A stretch of DNA of 42,567 bases, taken from an uncultured Coriobacteriales bacterium. Its GTDB lineage: Bacteria; Actinomycetota; Coriobacteriia; Coriobacteriales; UMGS124. Shown piece after piece: positions 27,978 to 36,484 of this stretch. The stretch lies in contig CAKUFZ010000014.1 of NCBI GenBank assembly GCA_934654475.1, positions 1 to 42,567 of the forward strand, written 5' to 3'. The position numbers and the translations under genes were made by a program. Position 1 is the stretch's first letter, and every line of letters starts with the position of its first letter. The notes beneath the pieces are model-generated. The model worked only from the letters and a program-made list of their open reading frames with translations. It was not told the origin of the DNA and searched no databases.

Positions 27978-29393
27978 CTAGCCGTTCTGAATCACGATGT
28001 TGCCGAGCCAGTCGCGCTCGGGTTCGCCGTTGTCGTCGTAGACGGTACCTTGGGGGTTGCCGTTCCAGTCGAGGAGCGCATCTCCGTTCTCGTCGTACTG
28101 CGTGCCCACAGGGTTGCCGTGGTCGTCGTAGTGCTGACCATAGAACACCAGGTAGCCGTCGGCGTCGAAGTACAGCTGGTTGGCATCGTAGTTGGTGTAG
28201 ACGGCGCCCTGGGGGTTGCCCTTCTCGTCGAGAATGGGCACGCCGTTCTCGTCGTACTGCGTGCCGTAGTAATAGCCGTGCTCGTCGTACTTGACGTTGC
28301 TGAGGGCAAGCGACAGCGCCTGCTTGTAGGAGTCGGCCGAGGCGCGCTCCATGACGACGTCGCCGGCGCCCAGCGAGGTGGTGGGAACCGTGACGGTCTT
28401 CATGTTGGCCGTGCCCACGGCGCGCAGGCCGTCGCAGAGCTCTTTGAGGCTCTCCGGGCCCAGGTTCGTGCGAACGCGGCCGAGCATGTCCTCTTTGTCA
28501 AAGACCGAGGCGTCGTTCGAGCTGCCGTCGAGGTAGGCGTTGATGCGGGCGTATTCCTCTTCGTCGCAGCAGACGACGTTGTACAGGCGCACGTCGAGCT
28601 CGCCGCAGATGGCCTGCAGGGTCCTCGTGATGTTCTGCGTCTGCTTGAGGGTCTCAGACAGCGTGTAGTAGTTCTTGGAATAGGCGCTGTAAGGAGTCAC
28701 GTACAGGTCGGCGGGCATATCGATGCGCGTCGCCGAAGTAACGCCCGACACAGCCTTGTCCGTGCGATACATGACGACCTGGGAAAGGTCGCCGATCGTG
28801 GCCTCGTTTGTAGGCGTGGAGGTCACAAAGAAGACGGTGTAGTAGCCGCCGTCCTTGGCCGGGGTGAGAGAAAGCGCGCCATCATATCCCGTGGTGCCGA
28901 TGAGGGCCTCCTGGGCATACTCGGTGGAGACGGCCTGGGAGTGGGCATACGCATAGACCACACCGCCGCAGATGACGGCAAGTGCGGCAAGGGGCGCGAC
29001 AAGGTTGAACAGCTTGTTCGAAGGGTACGGCGCGAACATGGCGCGACCGCTCTTGTGCTCAAAGTGACGCTGGCCCATGGCGGTGCCCAGGCGCGGCGAG
29101 CGGCCGTCGGCACGAGAGATGCGACGAGGGCCGCCCTTGATGACGACGGGCTTGTCGAAGGTCTGGCCGACAGGCGCCGCAGACGCAGGCGCAGGCGCGC
29201 CCTCGGCAGGCTGGTCGGTCGTCGACGGCGTCGAGAAGTCGACGATTGTCGCAAAGTCGTCAGTCTGCAACTCCTGAGGCTGCTCGGCGGCCGGCTCAGG
29301 GGTGTTTTGAGCCTCTGCGGCGGGGGCGACACCCATCACCTTGAGAAACTCAAGCGTGCCGTCACCGGTGGAGAACGTATCATCCTGCGCCAT
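27978..29393 (-). CDS. Membrane protein with LCP-like domain and Tyr/Asp/Gly/Asn-rich repeats
   Basis: A 471-residue protein in four parts. The cytoplasmic N-terminus (1-125) is low in order and rich in Pro, Ala and Glu. A single transmembrane helix lies at about 130-150. The extracellular domain (about 160-345) resembles LytR-CpsA-Psr: an Asp at 202 in IGDLSQVVMYRTD, then IDMPADLYV where LCP enzymes have SIPRD, and a later TRTLQAICGELDVRLYNVV. The Arg of SIPRD is Ala228, and no clear Arg cluster is seen, so it may be an inactive relative. The C-terminus (369-471) holds imperfect repeats such as GTQYDENG...GNPQG, similar to YD or MORN-like repeats. The likely partner is the GT2 enzyme 13 bases downstream. 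The LCP relationship is an inference from pattern, not a search. Confidence 0.75.
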   Translation of the reverse strand: MAQDDTFSTGDGTLEFLKVMGVAPAAEAQNTPEPAAEQPQELQTDDFATIVDFSTPSTTDQPAEGAPAPASAAPVGQTFDKPVVIKGGPRRISRADGRSPRLGTAMGQRHFEHKSGRAMFAPYPSNKLFNLVAPLAALAVICGGVVYAYAHSQAVSTEYAQEALIGTTGYDGALSLTPAKDGGYYTVFFVTSTPTNEATIGDLSQVVMYRTDKAVSGVTSATRIDMPADLYVTPYSAYSKNYYTLSETLKQTQNITRTLQAICGELDVRLYNVVCCDEEEYARINAYLDGSSNDASVFDKEDMLGRVRTNLGPESLKELCDGLRAVGTANMKTVTVPTTSLGAGDVVMERASADSYKQALSLALSNVKYDEHGYYYGTQYDENGVPILDEKGNPQGAVYTNYDANQLYFDADGYLVFYGQHYDDHGNPVGTQYDENGDALLDWNGNPQGTVYDDNGEPERDWLGNIVIQNG

Positions 29394-29460
29394 GCAAACT
29401 CTCTTTCGTCGACCGTAAAACTAAGACGCGCCCTGTGAAACGCTGATTTTAGCAGCAAGC

Positions 29461-29492
29461 ACGTCTGCGGACCCGCGAGGGCCCGCAGACGT
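29461..29492. terminator. Strong hairpin between pheT and the LCP-like gene
   Basis: A 14-bp inverted repeat (ACGTCTGCGGACCC/GGGCCCGCAGACGT, one mismatch) with a four-base loop. Neither strand has a T tract directly after it, so it is not a textbook terminator. Its place just past the pheT stop still fits an end-of-transcript role. Confidence 0.55.
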
Positions 29493-29509
29493 GTTGGCAT
29501 CGTGAACGA

Positions 29510-31975
29510 CTACATGCCCCTGACGACGGCGCCGGTGGCGCGGCAGGTCTTCTCCACGACGCGCTTGTGCACGGCCTCGGCCTCCTCGGAGGTCATCGTG
29601 CGGCCCTCGGCACGGTACGTCAGAGAGAACGCCATCGACTTCTTGCCGACGCCCACGCGCACCGGGTCGCGGTAGACGTCGAAGAGGCGCACGCTCTCGA
29701 GGTTCTTGCCCGCGGCGCTCGTGATGACCTGCTCAAGGCGCTCGCAGGTCACCTCCTCATCGACCGTAAGGGCGAGGTCCATGGCAACCGAGGGAAGCGT
29801 GGGGACGTCCTTGTAGACGATGCGGGAGCTGGCAAGCTTGAGCAGCTGCTCAAGGTCGAGCTCAAAGGCGCACACAGGGGCCTCGACCTCGTAGTTTGCA
29901 AGCGAGCGGGGGTGCAGCTCGCCCACCCAGCCGAGCACGGTGCCGCCGGAGAGCACCTCGGCCACACGACCGGGCTGTGCGAAGGCGTAGGCGGCGGGCT
30001 CGGCTGCGCGCCAGCGGATCTTCTCGATGCGAAGAGCGGCGAGCAGGCGCTCGACGACACCCTTGGCGTCGAAGAAGTCCAGGTTGGGATAGGTGGCGTT
30101 CCAAGCGTCGTCGGCCCACTTGCCGGCCATGACGCCGGCCACGTAACGGCGCTCCTTGGGCTGGGCCTTGCCGGGACGGCCGAAGTACACGCGGCCCGTC
30201 TCGTAGAGGGCGACGTTCTTCACGCCGCGGTTGTGGTTGTTGGCGACGCTGCGCAGAAGGCCGGGGATGAGGCTGCGGCGCATGACGGTCCAGTCGCTCG
30301 ACATGGGGCGCATGAGGCGCACGGGGATGCCGCGGCCCTCCTCGCTCATGCCGAGGCGCTCAAGGTCGTCGTCGGCCACGAAGTTGTAGTTGATGGCCTC
30401 GTTGAGGCTGCAGGAGCGCAGGACCTCGCCCACCTTGCGCTCAAGGCGCTGCTCGAGCGTGAGGCCGCCCATGTGGTTGCGCGCGGCCGGCAGGGTGGCC
30501 TCGATGCTGCCCTCGCCCCACAGACGCACGACCTCCTCGTACAGGTCGATCTCGCGGGTGAGGTCGGGACGGAATGTCGGGGCCACGACGTCGAACACGT
30601 GGGCCTCGTCGGAGTCGGACACCTTGCAGCCCAGGCGCACGAGGGAGTTCTTGGCGAACTCGTCGGTGATCGGGGCGCCCATCATGGCACGCAGGCGCTC
30701 GCAGCGCAGCTTGAGCTCGACGGCGGGCTTGGGGGCCGGGTAGCAGTCCACGGCGCCGCGCGCCACGCTGCCGCCGCACGCCTGGGCGAACAGCGCCGCG
30801 GCGACGTCGGCGACCCAAGCGCAGCCCTCGGCGTCGACGATGCGCTCGTAGCGCATGGCAGCCTCGGAGAAGAGCTGCAGGTTGCGGCTCGTGCGCGAGG
30901 TGTGGCCGTTGCTGAACGCGGCGCTCTCGAGCAGGACGTCGACGGTGGTGTCGTCGATCTCGGAGTCCTGGCCGCCCATGACGCCGGCAAGGGCGATGGG
31001 GGTCTTGCCGTCGTCGGTGATGAGCGCCATGTCGGAGGTGAGCTCGCGCTCCTGGCCGTCGAGCGTGGTGAGCTTCTCGCCGTCGTGGGCGGCGCGCACG
31101 ACGATGTGGGCGCGGCCGTCGGCGTCGCGCGTGAGCTTGCCCAGGTCGAAGGCGTGCAGGGGCTGGCCGGTGAGGTACATCACATAGTTCGTGACGTCGA
31201 CCACGTTGTTGATGGGGCGCGAGCCGGCGGCGATGACGCGCTTGGCGAGCCACTCGGGGCTGGGGGCGATCTTCACGCCGGAGATGACGCGGGCGACGTA
31301 GCGGGAGCACAGCTCGGGGTCGTCGATCTTCACGTCGACCAGGGCGTTGACGTCACGGTCGTCCTCGGCAAGCTCGGGCAGCTCGATGTGGGTGTCGCGG
31401 TCCAGCACCGCACCGGTCTCGCGGGCCATGCCGATCATCGACAGGCAGTCGGGACGGTTGGGCGTGATCTCGCAGTCGACCACGATGTCGGTCTGGCCGG
31501 TGTACTGGCCCAGGGGCATGCCCACGGGGGCGTCGGGAGGAAGGATCCAGATGCCGTCGTGGTCAGAGCCCATGCCCAGCTCGCGCTTGGAGCAGTTCAT
31601 GCCGCACGACTCCACGCCGCGCAGCTTGCTCTTCTTGATCTTGACGTCACCGGGCAGCTCGGCGCCGACCATGGCGACGACGATGTGGTCGCCCTCGTTG
31701 AAGTTCTGAGCACCGCACACGACCTGCAGCGGCACGGGGTTGCCCTGCTCGTCGACGTTGGCGGCCCCCACGCTCACCTTGGTGACCCACATGTGGTCCG
31801 AATCCGGATGGGGCTTCTTCTCGAGCACCACGCCGGTCACGACGTGGTCGAAGCCCTCGCCCACCTTGTCGACGGCCTCGACCTCGGTGCCCGTGCGGGT
31901 GTATTCCTCTACAAGCTCGGCCACGTTGTCGGGAACGTCGACCATAGTCTTGAGCCATTCATATGAAACGCGCAT
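29510..31975 (-). CDS. pheT: Phenylalanyl-tRNA synthetase beta subunit
   Basis: The 821-residue large subunit of the alpha2-beta2 PheRS. The N-terminal part begins MRVSYEWLKTMVDVP. A tRNA-binding OB domain follows at about 40-150 (VVLEKKPHPDSDHMWVTKVSVG...GVESCGMNCSKRELG). Next come the B3/B4 editing domain (VIAAGSRPINNVVDVTNYVM), the B5 domain and the catalytic-like B6/B7 core. The C-terminal ferredoxin-fold anticodon-binding domain (LPSVAMDLALTVDEEVTCERLEQ) closes the protein. The ATG at 31975 has GGAG about 11 bases upstream. It lies 69 bases after pheS and shares its T-box leader. Confidence 0.96.
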   Translation of the reverse strand: MRVSYEWLKTMVDVPDNVAELVEEYTRTGTEVEAVDKVGEGFDHVVTGVVLEKKPHPDSDHMWVTKVSVGAANVDEQGNPVPLQVVCGAQNFNEGDHIVVAMVGAELPGDVKIKKSKLRGVESCGMNCSKRELGMGSDHDGIWILPPDAPVGMPLGQYTGQTDIVVDCEITPNRPDCLSMIGMARETGAVLDRDTHIELPELAEDDRDVNALVDVKIDDPELCSRYVARVISGVKIAPSPEWLAKRVIAAGSRPINNVVDVTNYVMYLTGQPLHAFDLGKLTRDADGRAHIVVRAAHDGEKLTTLDGQERELTSDMALITDDGKTPIALAGVMGGQDSEIDDTTVDVLLESAAFSNGHTSRTSRNLQLFSEAAMRYERIVDAEGCAWVADVAAALFAQACGGSVARGAVDCYPAPKPAVELKLRCERLRAMMGAPITDEFAKNSLVRLGCKVSDSDEAHVFDVVAPTFRPDLTREIDLYEEVVRLWGEGSIEATLPAARNHMGGLTLEQRLERKVGEVLRSCSLNEAINYNFVADDDLERLGMSEEGRGIPVRLMRPMSSDWTVMRRSLIPGLLRSVANNHNRGVKNVALYETGRVYFGRPGKAQPKERRYVAGVMAGKWADDAWNATYPNLDFFDAKGVVERLLAALRIEKIRWRAAEPAAYAFAQPGRVAEVLSGGTVLGWVGELHPRSLANYEVEAPVCAFELDLEQLLKLASSRIVYKDVPTLPSVAMDLALTVDEEVTCERLEQVITSAAGKNLESVRLFDVYRDPVRVGVGKKSMAFSLTYRAEGRTMTSEEAEAVHKRVVEKTCRATGAVVRGM

Positions 31976-32044
31976 GTTGGATGCGACTCCTCTCGTATAT
32001 ACGCTACGGCGCTATGCGATGCCGTGCAGGCATCGCCGGCGAGA

Positions 32045-33121
32045 CTAGAACTGCTTCAGGAAGCGCATATCGCCCTCTACGAGCATGCGCAGGTCGGGCA
32101 GGTCGTAACGCAGGCATGCGACGCGCTCCACGCCGATGCCGAAGGCGAATCCCGAATACTCCTCGGGATTGATGTTGCCGTAGCGCAGCACGTTGGGGTC
32201 GACCATGCCGCAGCCGAGAATCTCAAGCCAACCGGTGTTCTTGCAGAAGCGGCAGCCCTGCCCGTGGCACACGCCGCACGACACGTCCACCTCGCAGGAA
32301 GGCTCGGTGAAGGGGAAGAAGTGCGGGCGGTAGCGCGTCTTGCGCTCGGGGCCGAACATGGCGCGGATGAAGGCGTCGAGCGTGCCCTTGAGGTCGCCGA
32401 ACGTGATGCCCTTGTCGACGACAAGGCCCTCCACCTGGTGGAACTGGGGCAGGTGGCAGGGGTCGGCTGCGTCGGGACGGAAGACGTTGCCCGGGGCGAT
32501 CATGTAGATCGGGGGCTTCTGCGTCTGCATGGTGTGCACCTGCACGCCGGAAGTCTGGGTGCGCAGCAGCACGTTGGACTCGCCGATGACGCCCGTGGTG
32601 GCCTGGCCGTCGGCGCCGTCGGACTCGTCCACGACATAGAACGTGTCGCGAGCCGAACGGCTGGGGTGATCGGGCGGGGTGTTGAGCGCGGTGAAGTTGA
32701 AGTACTCGGTCTCGATGCGCGGGCCGTCCTCGACGGTGTAGCCGATGGCCGCGAAGAAGTCCTCCATCTCCTCGATGATGGAGGAGATGATGTGCTCGTG
32801 GCCCTGGGGCATGGCGCGGCCGGGCAGGGTCACGTCGACGGCCTCGGCGGCCATGCGGGCCTCGAGCTCGGCGGCGGCGAGGGTGGCCTTGCGGGCCTCG
32901 AGCGCGGCCTCAAAACGGTCGCGCACCTCGTTGGCGAGCTTGCCCACCTGGGGGCGCTCCTCGGGGCTCAGTTTGCCCATGGACTTGAGGACGGCCGTGA
33001 GCTCGCCCTTCTTGCCGGCGACGGCAACGCGGACCTCATCGAGGGCCTTGAGGTCGCCCGCAGCCTCGACCGAGGCCAGGGCGCGCTCGGCAATGCCCTG
33101 CAAATCGTCGAAAACAGACAT
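32045..33121 (-). CDS. pheS: Phenylalanyl-tRNA synthetase alpha subunit
   Basis: The 358-residue catalytic subunit of PheRS. An N-terminal coiled coil (about 1-85) binds tRNA-Phe. The class II core has VTLPGRAMPQGHEHIISSIIEEME, FNFTALNTPPDHPSRSARDTFYV (motif 1 region), motif 2 FRPDAADPCHLPQFHQVEGLVV, and motif 3 GFAFGIGVERVACLRYDLPDLR. The ATG at 33121 has AAGGGA seven bases upstream. The gene is controlled by the T-box in the preceding 300 bases and precedes pheT. Confidence 0.96.
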   Translation of the reverse strand: MSVFDDLQGIAERALASVEAAGDLKALDEVRVAVAGKKGELTAVLKSMGKLSPEERPQVGKLANEVRDRFEAALEARKATLAAAELEARMAAEAVDVTLPGRAMPQGHEHIISSIIEEMEDFFAAIGYTVEDGPRIETEYFNFTALNTPPDHPSRSARDTFYVVDESDGADGQATTGVIGESNVLLRTQTSGVQVHTMQTQKPPIYMIAPGNVFRPDAADPCHLPQFHQVEGLVVDKGITFGDLKGTLDAFIRAMFGPERKTRYRPHFFPFTEPSCEVDVSCGVCHGQGCRFCKNTGWLEILGCGMVDPNVLRYGNINPEEYSGFAFGIGVERVACLRYDLPDLRMLVEGDMRFLKQF

Positions 33122-33129
33122 GCAGATCC

Positions 33130-33445
33130 CTTCGTTTCAGGCCAGAAACGAAAAATCCGTCCCTGGCGACGTGTTCGCTCAAGGACGGATTGGACCGCGG
33201 TACCACCTTGATTGGCCCGACGGCTGTTTGTCCGTCGAAGCCCGCTCTTTGAGGCCCTGTGACGTGGCGCCAGACGGCTCCCCTACTTGGCCCACCGGCG
33301 CACATGGCACCGGCTGCCGTTCAGTTCGCAGCTCGTGGAGTGAACTCCCACGCCTTGCCTGCTAGCGGGCTTCCAGCCAAATGGCCCGCCTCTCTGGAAC
33401 AGTCGTTTGCGGCGCGAGACCTCTCCGTCATCGCTTGTGGGGCAT
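33130..33445 (-). promoter_or_regulatory. T-box riboswitch leader of pheST (Phe)
   Basis: The minus-strand leader has the hallmarks of a T-box. The distal Stem I segments are CCAGAGAGGCGGG and GGCTGGAAGCC (about 33365-33410). A candidate specifier UUC (33342-33344) sits in GAGTTCACTCC. The antiterminator core is AAGGTGGTACCGCGG (about 33197-33211). A competing terminator pairs AATCCGTCC with GGGACGGATT and is followed by TTTTT (33151-33191). Uncharged tRNA-Phe would stabilise the antiterminator and let transcription enter pheS. The UUC specifier agrees with the downstream genes. Bases 33446-33555 further upstream hold the presumed promoter, for which no strong boxes were seen. Confidence 0.93.
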
Positions 33446-33555
33446 AGGGTAGCGCAAAAGGTTGGAGCAAACGGGCATGGCAGGCAAAAACGCAAACACA
33501 GCACGGGGCTGAGGAGCATGGAAGCGAGGGGCATGCAGCCGAGGGGCGTGCGGCC

Positions 33556-34935
33556 TTATGCGCGCTTCTTCCTCAACACGGCGCAGAAGTGCCCGTCGCA
33601 GGTCCCGGGCGCAGGATAGGTGCGCATGAAGCCCGCCGGGGTGGCGAGCTTGCTCATGGCGTCCACGGCAGCCACATCGCTGGCGTCAGGCACGTCGGGC
33701 AGCGCCACGACCTCGAAGTCGGCACCCTGCGGACTTGCCAGGAAGGCCTCCACCACGTCCTCGTCCTCCTCGCGCAGCACCGAGCAGGTGGCGTAGGTGA
33801 GCTGGCCGCCCTCGGCCACGCGCCCGGCCACGCTCTTGAGCATGGCCAGCTGCAGCTCAGCGCAGGACGTCACGGATTGAGGGGTGAGCGACCAGGTGAT
33901 TTCGGGATGACGGCGCAGGGTGCCCGAACCCGAGCACGGCGCGTCCACCAGAATGTGGTCGAACTTCTCCGGCAGCGAAGATGCGAGCTCGTCGAGCTTG
34001 CAGGCGTCGCCCGTGACCTGCTGGGCGCCCACGACACGGGCGGCCTCGAGGCGCTTGGCGGCAAGCTTGGCCTTGTAGGCATGCGTGTCGAGCGCCCAGA
34101 TGCGCGCGGCCCCCTGGGCCCTGTGGGCGTGCCCCGCCATCAGGATGGTCTTGGTGCCGCGGCCCGAACCCACCTCAAGCACGCGGTCGCCCGGTTCGGG
34201 GGCAGCGAGGAACGCCACCGCCTGCGCGGCGAGGTCGGCCACAACGGCCTGGGACTGCTCGACAAGGCTGCACGAGGGAACCTTGGCGGCGTCGAGGGCG
34301 CGCCAGGCGCCCGGAATGCCCTCGCACGGCTCGGTCAGAAGGCCGGCGGCCGCAAGGGCGTCGGCGGCCTTGCGGTCGGACACCCACATGGGGACGTTGG
34401 CCACATACACGGGCGCAGGCTCCAGGCAGGACTGGGCAAAGGCGAGCGCGCGCTCCTCGCCCAGCTCGTCCACAAGGCGGTCGAAGAGCCACGCGGGGAT
34501 ACCGCAGCGATGCGGCACCGACTCGGCCATGAACGCCTGGGCGCTCTCGGCCACGCGACGAAGCACCGCGTTGGCAAGGCCGGCGGCACTCTTTGCGCGG
34601 CTGCGCACGAGCTCGACGCCCTGGCTCACCACGACATGGGCGGGCTTGTCGAGGAAAAGCAGCTCATAGGCAGAGATGCGCAGCGCGTCGCGCACGCCGG
34701 GAGCGACCTTCGCGGGCTTGGCGATATAGCGGTCGAGGGCCTCGTCGAGCGTGCCGCTCGTGGCGCACACACCCAAGGCGAGCTTGCGCGCGAAGGCGCG
34801 GTCCTCGGCCTTGAGATGCCCGAGCACCTCTTGGGCGGCGCCAGAGTTCACAAGCTCGCGGACATAGGCGTCTCGCTCGCGGGCGATGCACAGCGTGCGG
34901 TAGGCGGCCATACGGGCCGCGGCGACTCCAGACAT
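33556..34935 (-). CDS. rsmB: 16S rRNA (cytosine-967) m5C methyltransferase
   Basis: The 459-residue product joins an N-terminal NusB-like RNA-binding domain (about 1-135) to a SAM-dependent m5C methyltransferase. The SAM motif is VLEVGSGRGTKTILMA. The two family cysteines are C334 in DAPCSGSGTLRRHPEITW and the nucleophile C384 in TYATCSVLREEDED. The C-terminus GHFCAVLRKKRA is typical. The ATG at 34935 overlaps the fmt stop (TAATG), so translation is coupled. An earlier in-frame start at 34950 is less likely. It is the last gene of the metK-priA-def-fmt-rsmB operon and follows fmt as in many bacteria. Confidence 0.94.
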   Translation of the reverse strand: MSGVAAARMAAYRTLCIARERDAYVRELVNSGAAQEVLGHLKAEDRAFARKLALGVCATSGTLDEALDRYIAKPAKVAPGVRDALRISAYELLFLDKPAHVVVSQGVELVRSRAKSAAGLANAVLRRVAESAQAFMAESVPHRCGIPAWLFDRLVDELGEERALAFAQSCLEPAPVYVANVPMWVSDRKAADALAAAGLLTEPCEGIPGAWRALDAAKVPSCSLVEQSQAVVADLAAQAVAFLAAPEPGDRVLEVGSGRGTKTILMAGHAHRAQGAARIWALDTHAYKAKLAAKRLEAARVVGAQQVTGDACKLDELASSLPEKFDHILVDAPCSGSGTLRRHPEITWSLTPQSVTSCAELQLAMLKSVAGRVAEGGQLTYATCSVLREEDEDVVEAFLASPQGADFEVVALPDVPDASDVAAVDAMSKLATPAGFMRTYPAPGTCDGHFCAVLRKKRA

Positions 34936-35894
34936 TACAGTGCCTCCCAATTTCCGCGCTTGCCGCGCACCGAGGCGGCAAACTCGCTTCCAAGCATGGC
35001 GCGCTTGCCGTCAGGCTTGACCTCGACGACCTCAAGCACGCCCTGTGCGCAACCCAAAAGCAGGCGCTTGTGCCATACGACGACCTCGCCGGCAGCCAGG
35101 GGCTCGTCGAGCTGACCCAGTTCCTCGGCGTCGAGCACATGGGCGCGACAGACGCGCACGCCGCGGGCGTCGATGTTGCAGCGCGCAGGCGCTGCGTCGC
35201 CCGATGCCTGCACGCGGCGCATGTTGACCTGCGCGGGGACGGCCGGGTCGAGCAGCACCTCGGACTTGTCGATCTTGTCTGCATGGGTGGCCGCCGCGTC
35301 GTCCTGCTCGACCCACGCGGGGGCGATGCCGCACGCCAGGTCATGCATGACGTCGACGAGGGCCGCGCCGCCCAGGCGCGAGATTTCCGCGCTCACCTCG
35401 GCGTAGGTGCGCTCGCCGGCCTCCACGCTGCCCTGGCGGCAGTAGGGGCCGGAATCGAGGCCCTCCTCGATGCGCATGATGGAATAGCCCAGGGGCTCGT
35501 CACCCGTGAGCAGCGCGCGCTGCATGGGGGCGGCGCCGCGACCCTGGGGCAGCACGCTGGCGTGCACGTTGAAGCAACCCAGGCGCGGCATCTCGATGAC
35601 GTCGGCCGGCAGGATGGCGCTATACGCGGCCACGCAGAACACGTCGGCGTTGGCCTGGGCAAGGGCGGACTTCATCTCGTCGGTGCGCACCGTCTTCGTC
35701 TTCACCACGGGGATGCCATGCTCCTCGCACCAGGCCGCGACAGGCGAGGGAACGAGCTTCTTGCCGCGCCCGGAGACGGCATCGGGTCTGGTGAAGGCGC
35801 ATACGATCTCGATGAACGGAGCTTGGGCGAGAGCCTCGAGCGGACCGAGGGCGAACTCGGGCGTGCCCATGAACACGCAGCGGAGCTTCTCCAT
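34935..35894 (-). CDS. fmt: Methionyl-tRNA formyltransferase
   Basis: Formylates initiator Met-tRNA using 10-formyltetrahydrofolate. The 319-residue product begins MEKLRCVFMGTPEFA. The catalytic site has N109, H111 (FNVHASVLPQGRGAAP) and D147 (EEGLDSGP). The C-terminal domain for tRNA binding is present and ends in NWEAL. The usual SLLPRWRGAAP reads SVLPQGRGAAP here. The open frame runs to 35957, but the ATG at 35894 aligns with the family and follows the def stop by seven bases. It sits between def and rsmB, a common arrangement. Confidence 0.95.
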   Translation of the reverse strand: MEKLRCVFMGTPEFALGPLEALAQAPFIEIVCAFTRPDAVSGRGKKLVPSPVAAWCEEHGIPVVKTKTVRTDEMKSALAQANADVFCVAAYSAILPADVIEMPRLGCFNVHASVLPQGRGAAPMQRALLTGDEPLGYSIMRIEEGLDSGPYCRQGSVEAGERTYAEVSAEISRLGGAALVDVMHDLACGIAPAWVEQDDAAATHADKIDKSEVLLDPAVPAQVNMRRVQASGDAAPARCNIDARGVRVCRAHVLDAEELGQLDEPLAAGEVVVWHKRLLLGCAQGVLEVVEVKPDGKRAMLGSEFAASVRGKRGNWEAL

Positions 35895-35901
35895 CCCGGG
35901 C

Positions 35902-36435
35902 CTACTCGGTGTCGCCGGGACAGGCGCCGTTGGCGAGCGCCTCCTGGTACTCGGCAATGGCGCGCATGCGCTCGGCAGGCTCGAGGCGCTCGAACATGGT
36001 GTAGCCGTGCAGGTGGTCGATCTCGTGCTGCAGGCACACGCAGAACAGGTTGTTGGCGGCCTTGTACTGCATGAGCTGGCCCTCGAGGTTGAGGGCGCGC
36101 ACCGTCACCGACGTGGAGCGCTCGATCTCCACGGCGATGCCGGGGATGGAAAGGCACCCCTCCATGCCCGGGGCCTTCTCCTCGGACTGCTCCACGATGT
36201 AGGGGTTGATGAGGTAGATGGGGTCCTTCTCGCCGGTGTCGCCCCAGTTGCAGTCGATGACGACGATCTGCTTGAGGACGCCGATCTGAGGCGCCGCAAT
36301 GCCGCAGCCGTCGTACTTGTACATGAGCTTGGCCATCTTCTTGGCCGTCTTCTTGATCTCGTCGTCGATGACCTCGACGGCGGCGCACTCGGTGCGCAGG
36401 CGCTCATCGGGGGAAAGCACGATCTCTTGTGCCAT
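35902..36435 (-). CDS. def: Peptide deformylase
   Basis: Removes the formyl group from nascent proteins. The 177-residue metalloenzyme has all three motifs: GCGIAAPQ (43-50), EGCLSIPG with metal ligand C94, and QHEIDHL with H137, E138 and H141. The ATG at 36435 has AAAGG eight bases upstream; upstream in-frame codons to 36480 are not conserved-looking. It lies 49 bases after priA and seven before fmt, so enzymes that add and remove the formyl group are made together. Confidence 0.96.
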   Translation of the reverse strand: MAQEIVLSPDERLRTECAAVEVIDDEIKKTAKKMAKLMYKYDGCGIAAPQIGVLKQIVVIDCNWGDTGEKDPIYLINPYIVEQSEEKAPGMEGCLSIPGIAVEIERSTSVTVRALNLEGQLMQYKAANNLFCVCLQHEIDHLHGYTMFERLEPAERMRAIAEYQEALANGACPGDTE

Positions 36436-36484
36436 GGGTGTTGCCTTTCTCATAGGGGCGGCGTTTTTAGTCAACCGCACAATC

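Noticed and set aside
29567..31966. Plus-strand open frame of 799 codons opposite pheT
   Set aside because: Shadow of pheT; no start signal or recognisable domain.
33446..33555. Small gene between the pheS leader and rsmB
   Set aside because: Short frames here have no ribosome binding site or family pattern; the stretch holds only local GAGGGGC-like repeats and the presumed leader promoter.
36436..36484. TTGACT in the priA-def gap as a separate def promoter
   Set aside because: The nearest -10-like TATGAG is only 14 bases away and no better box lies at 16-18 bases. It remains possible but is unsupported.
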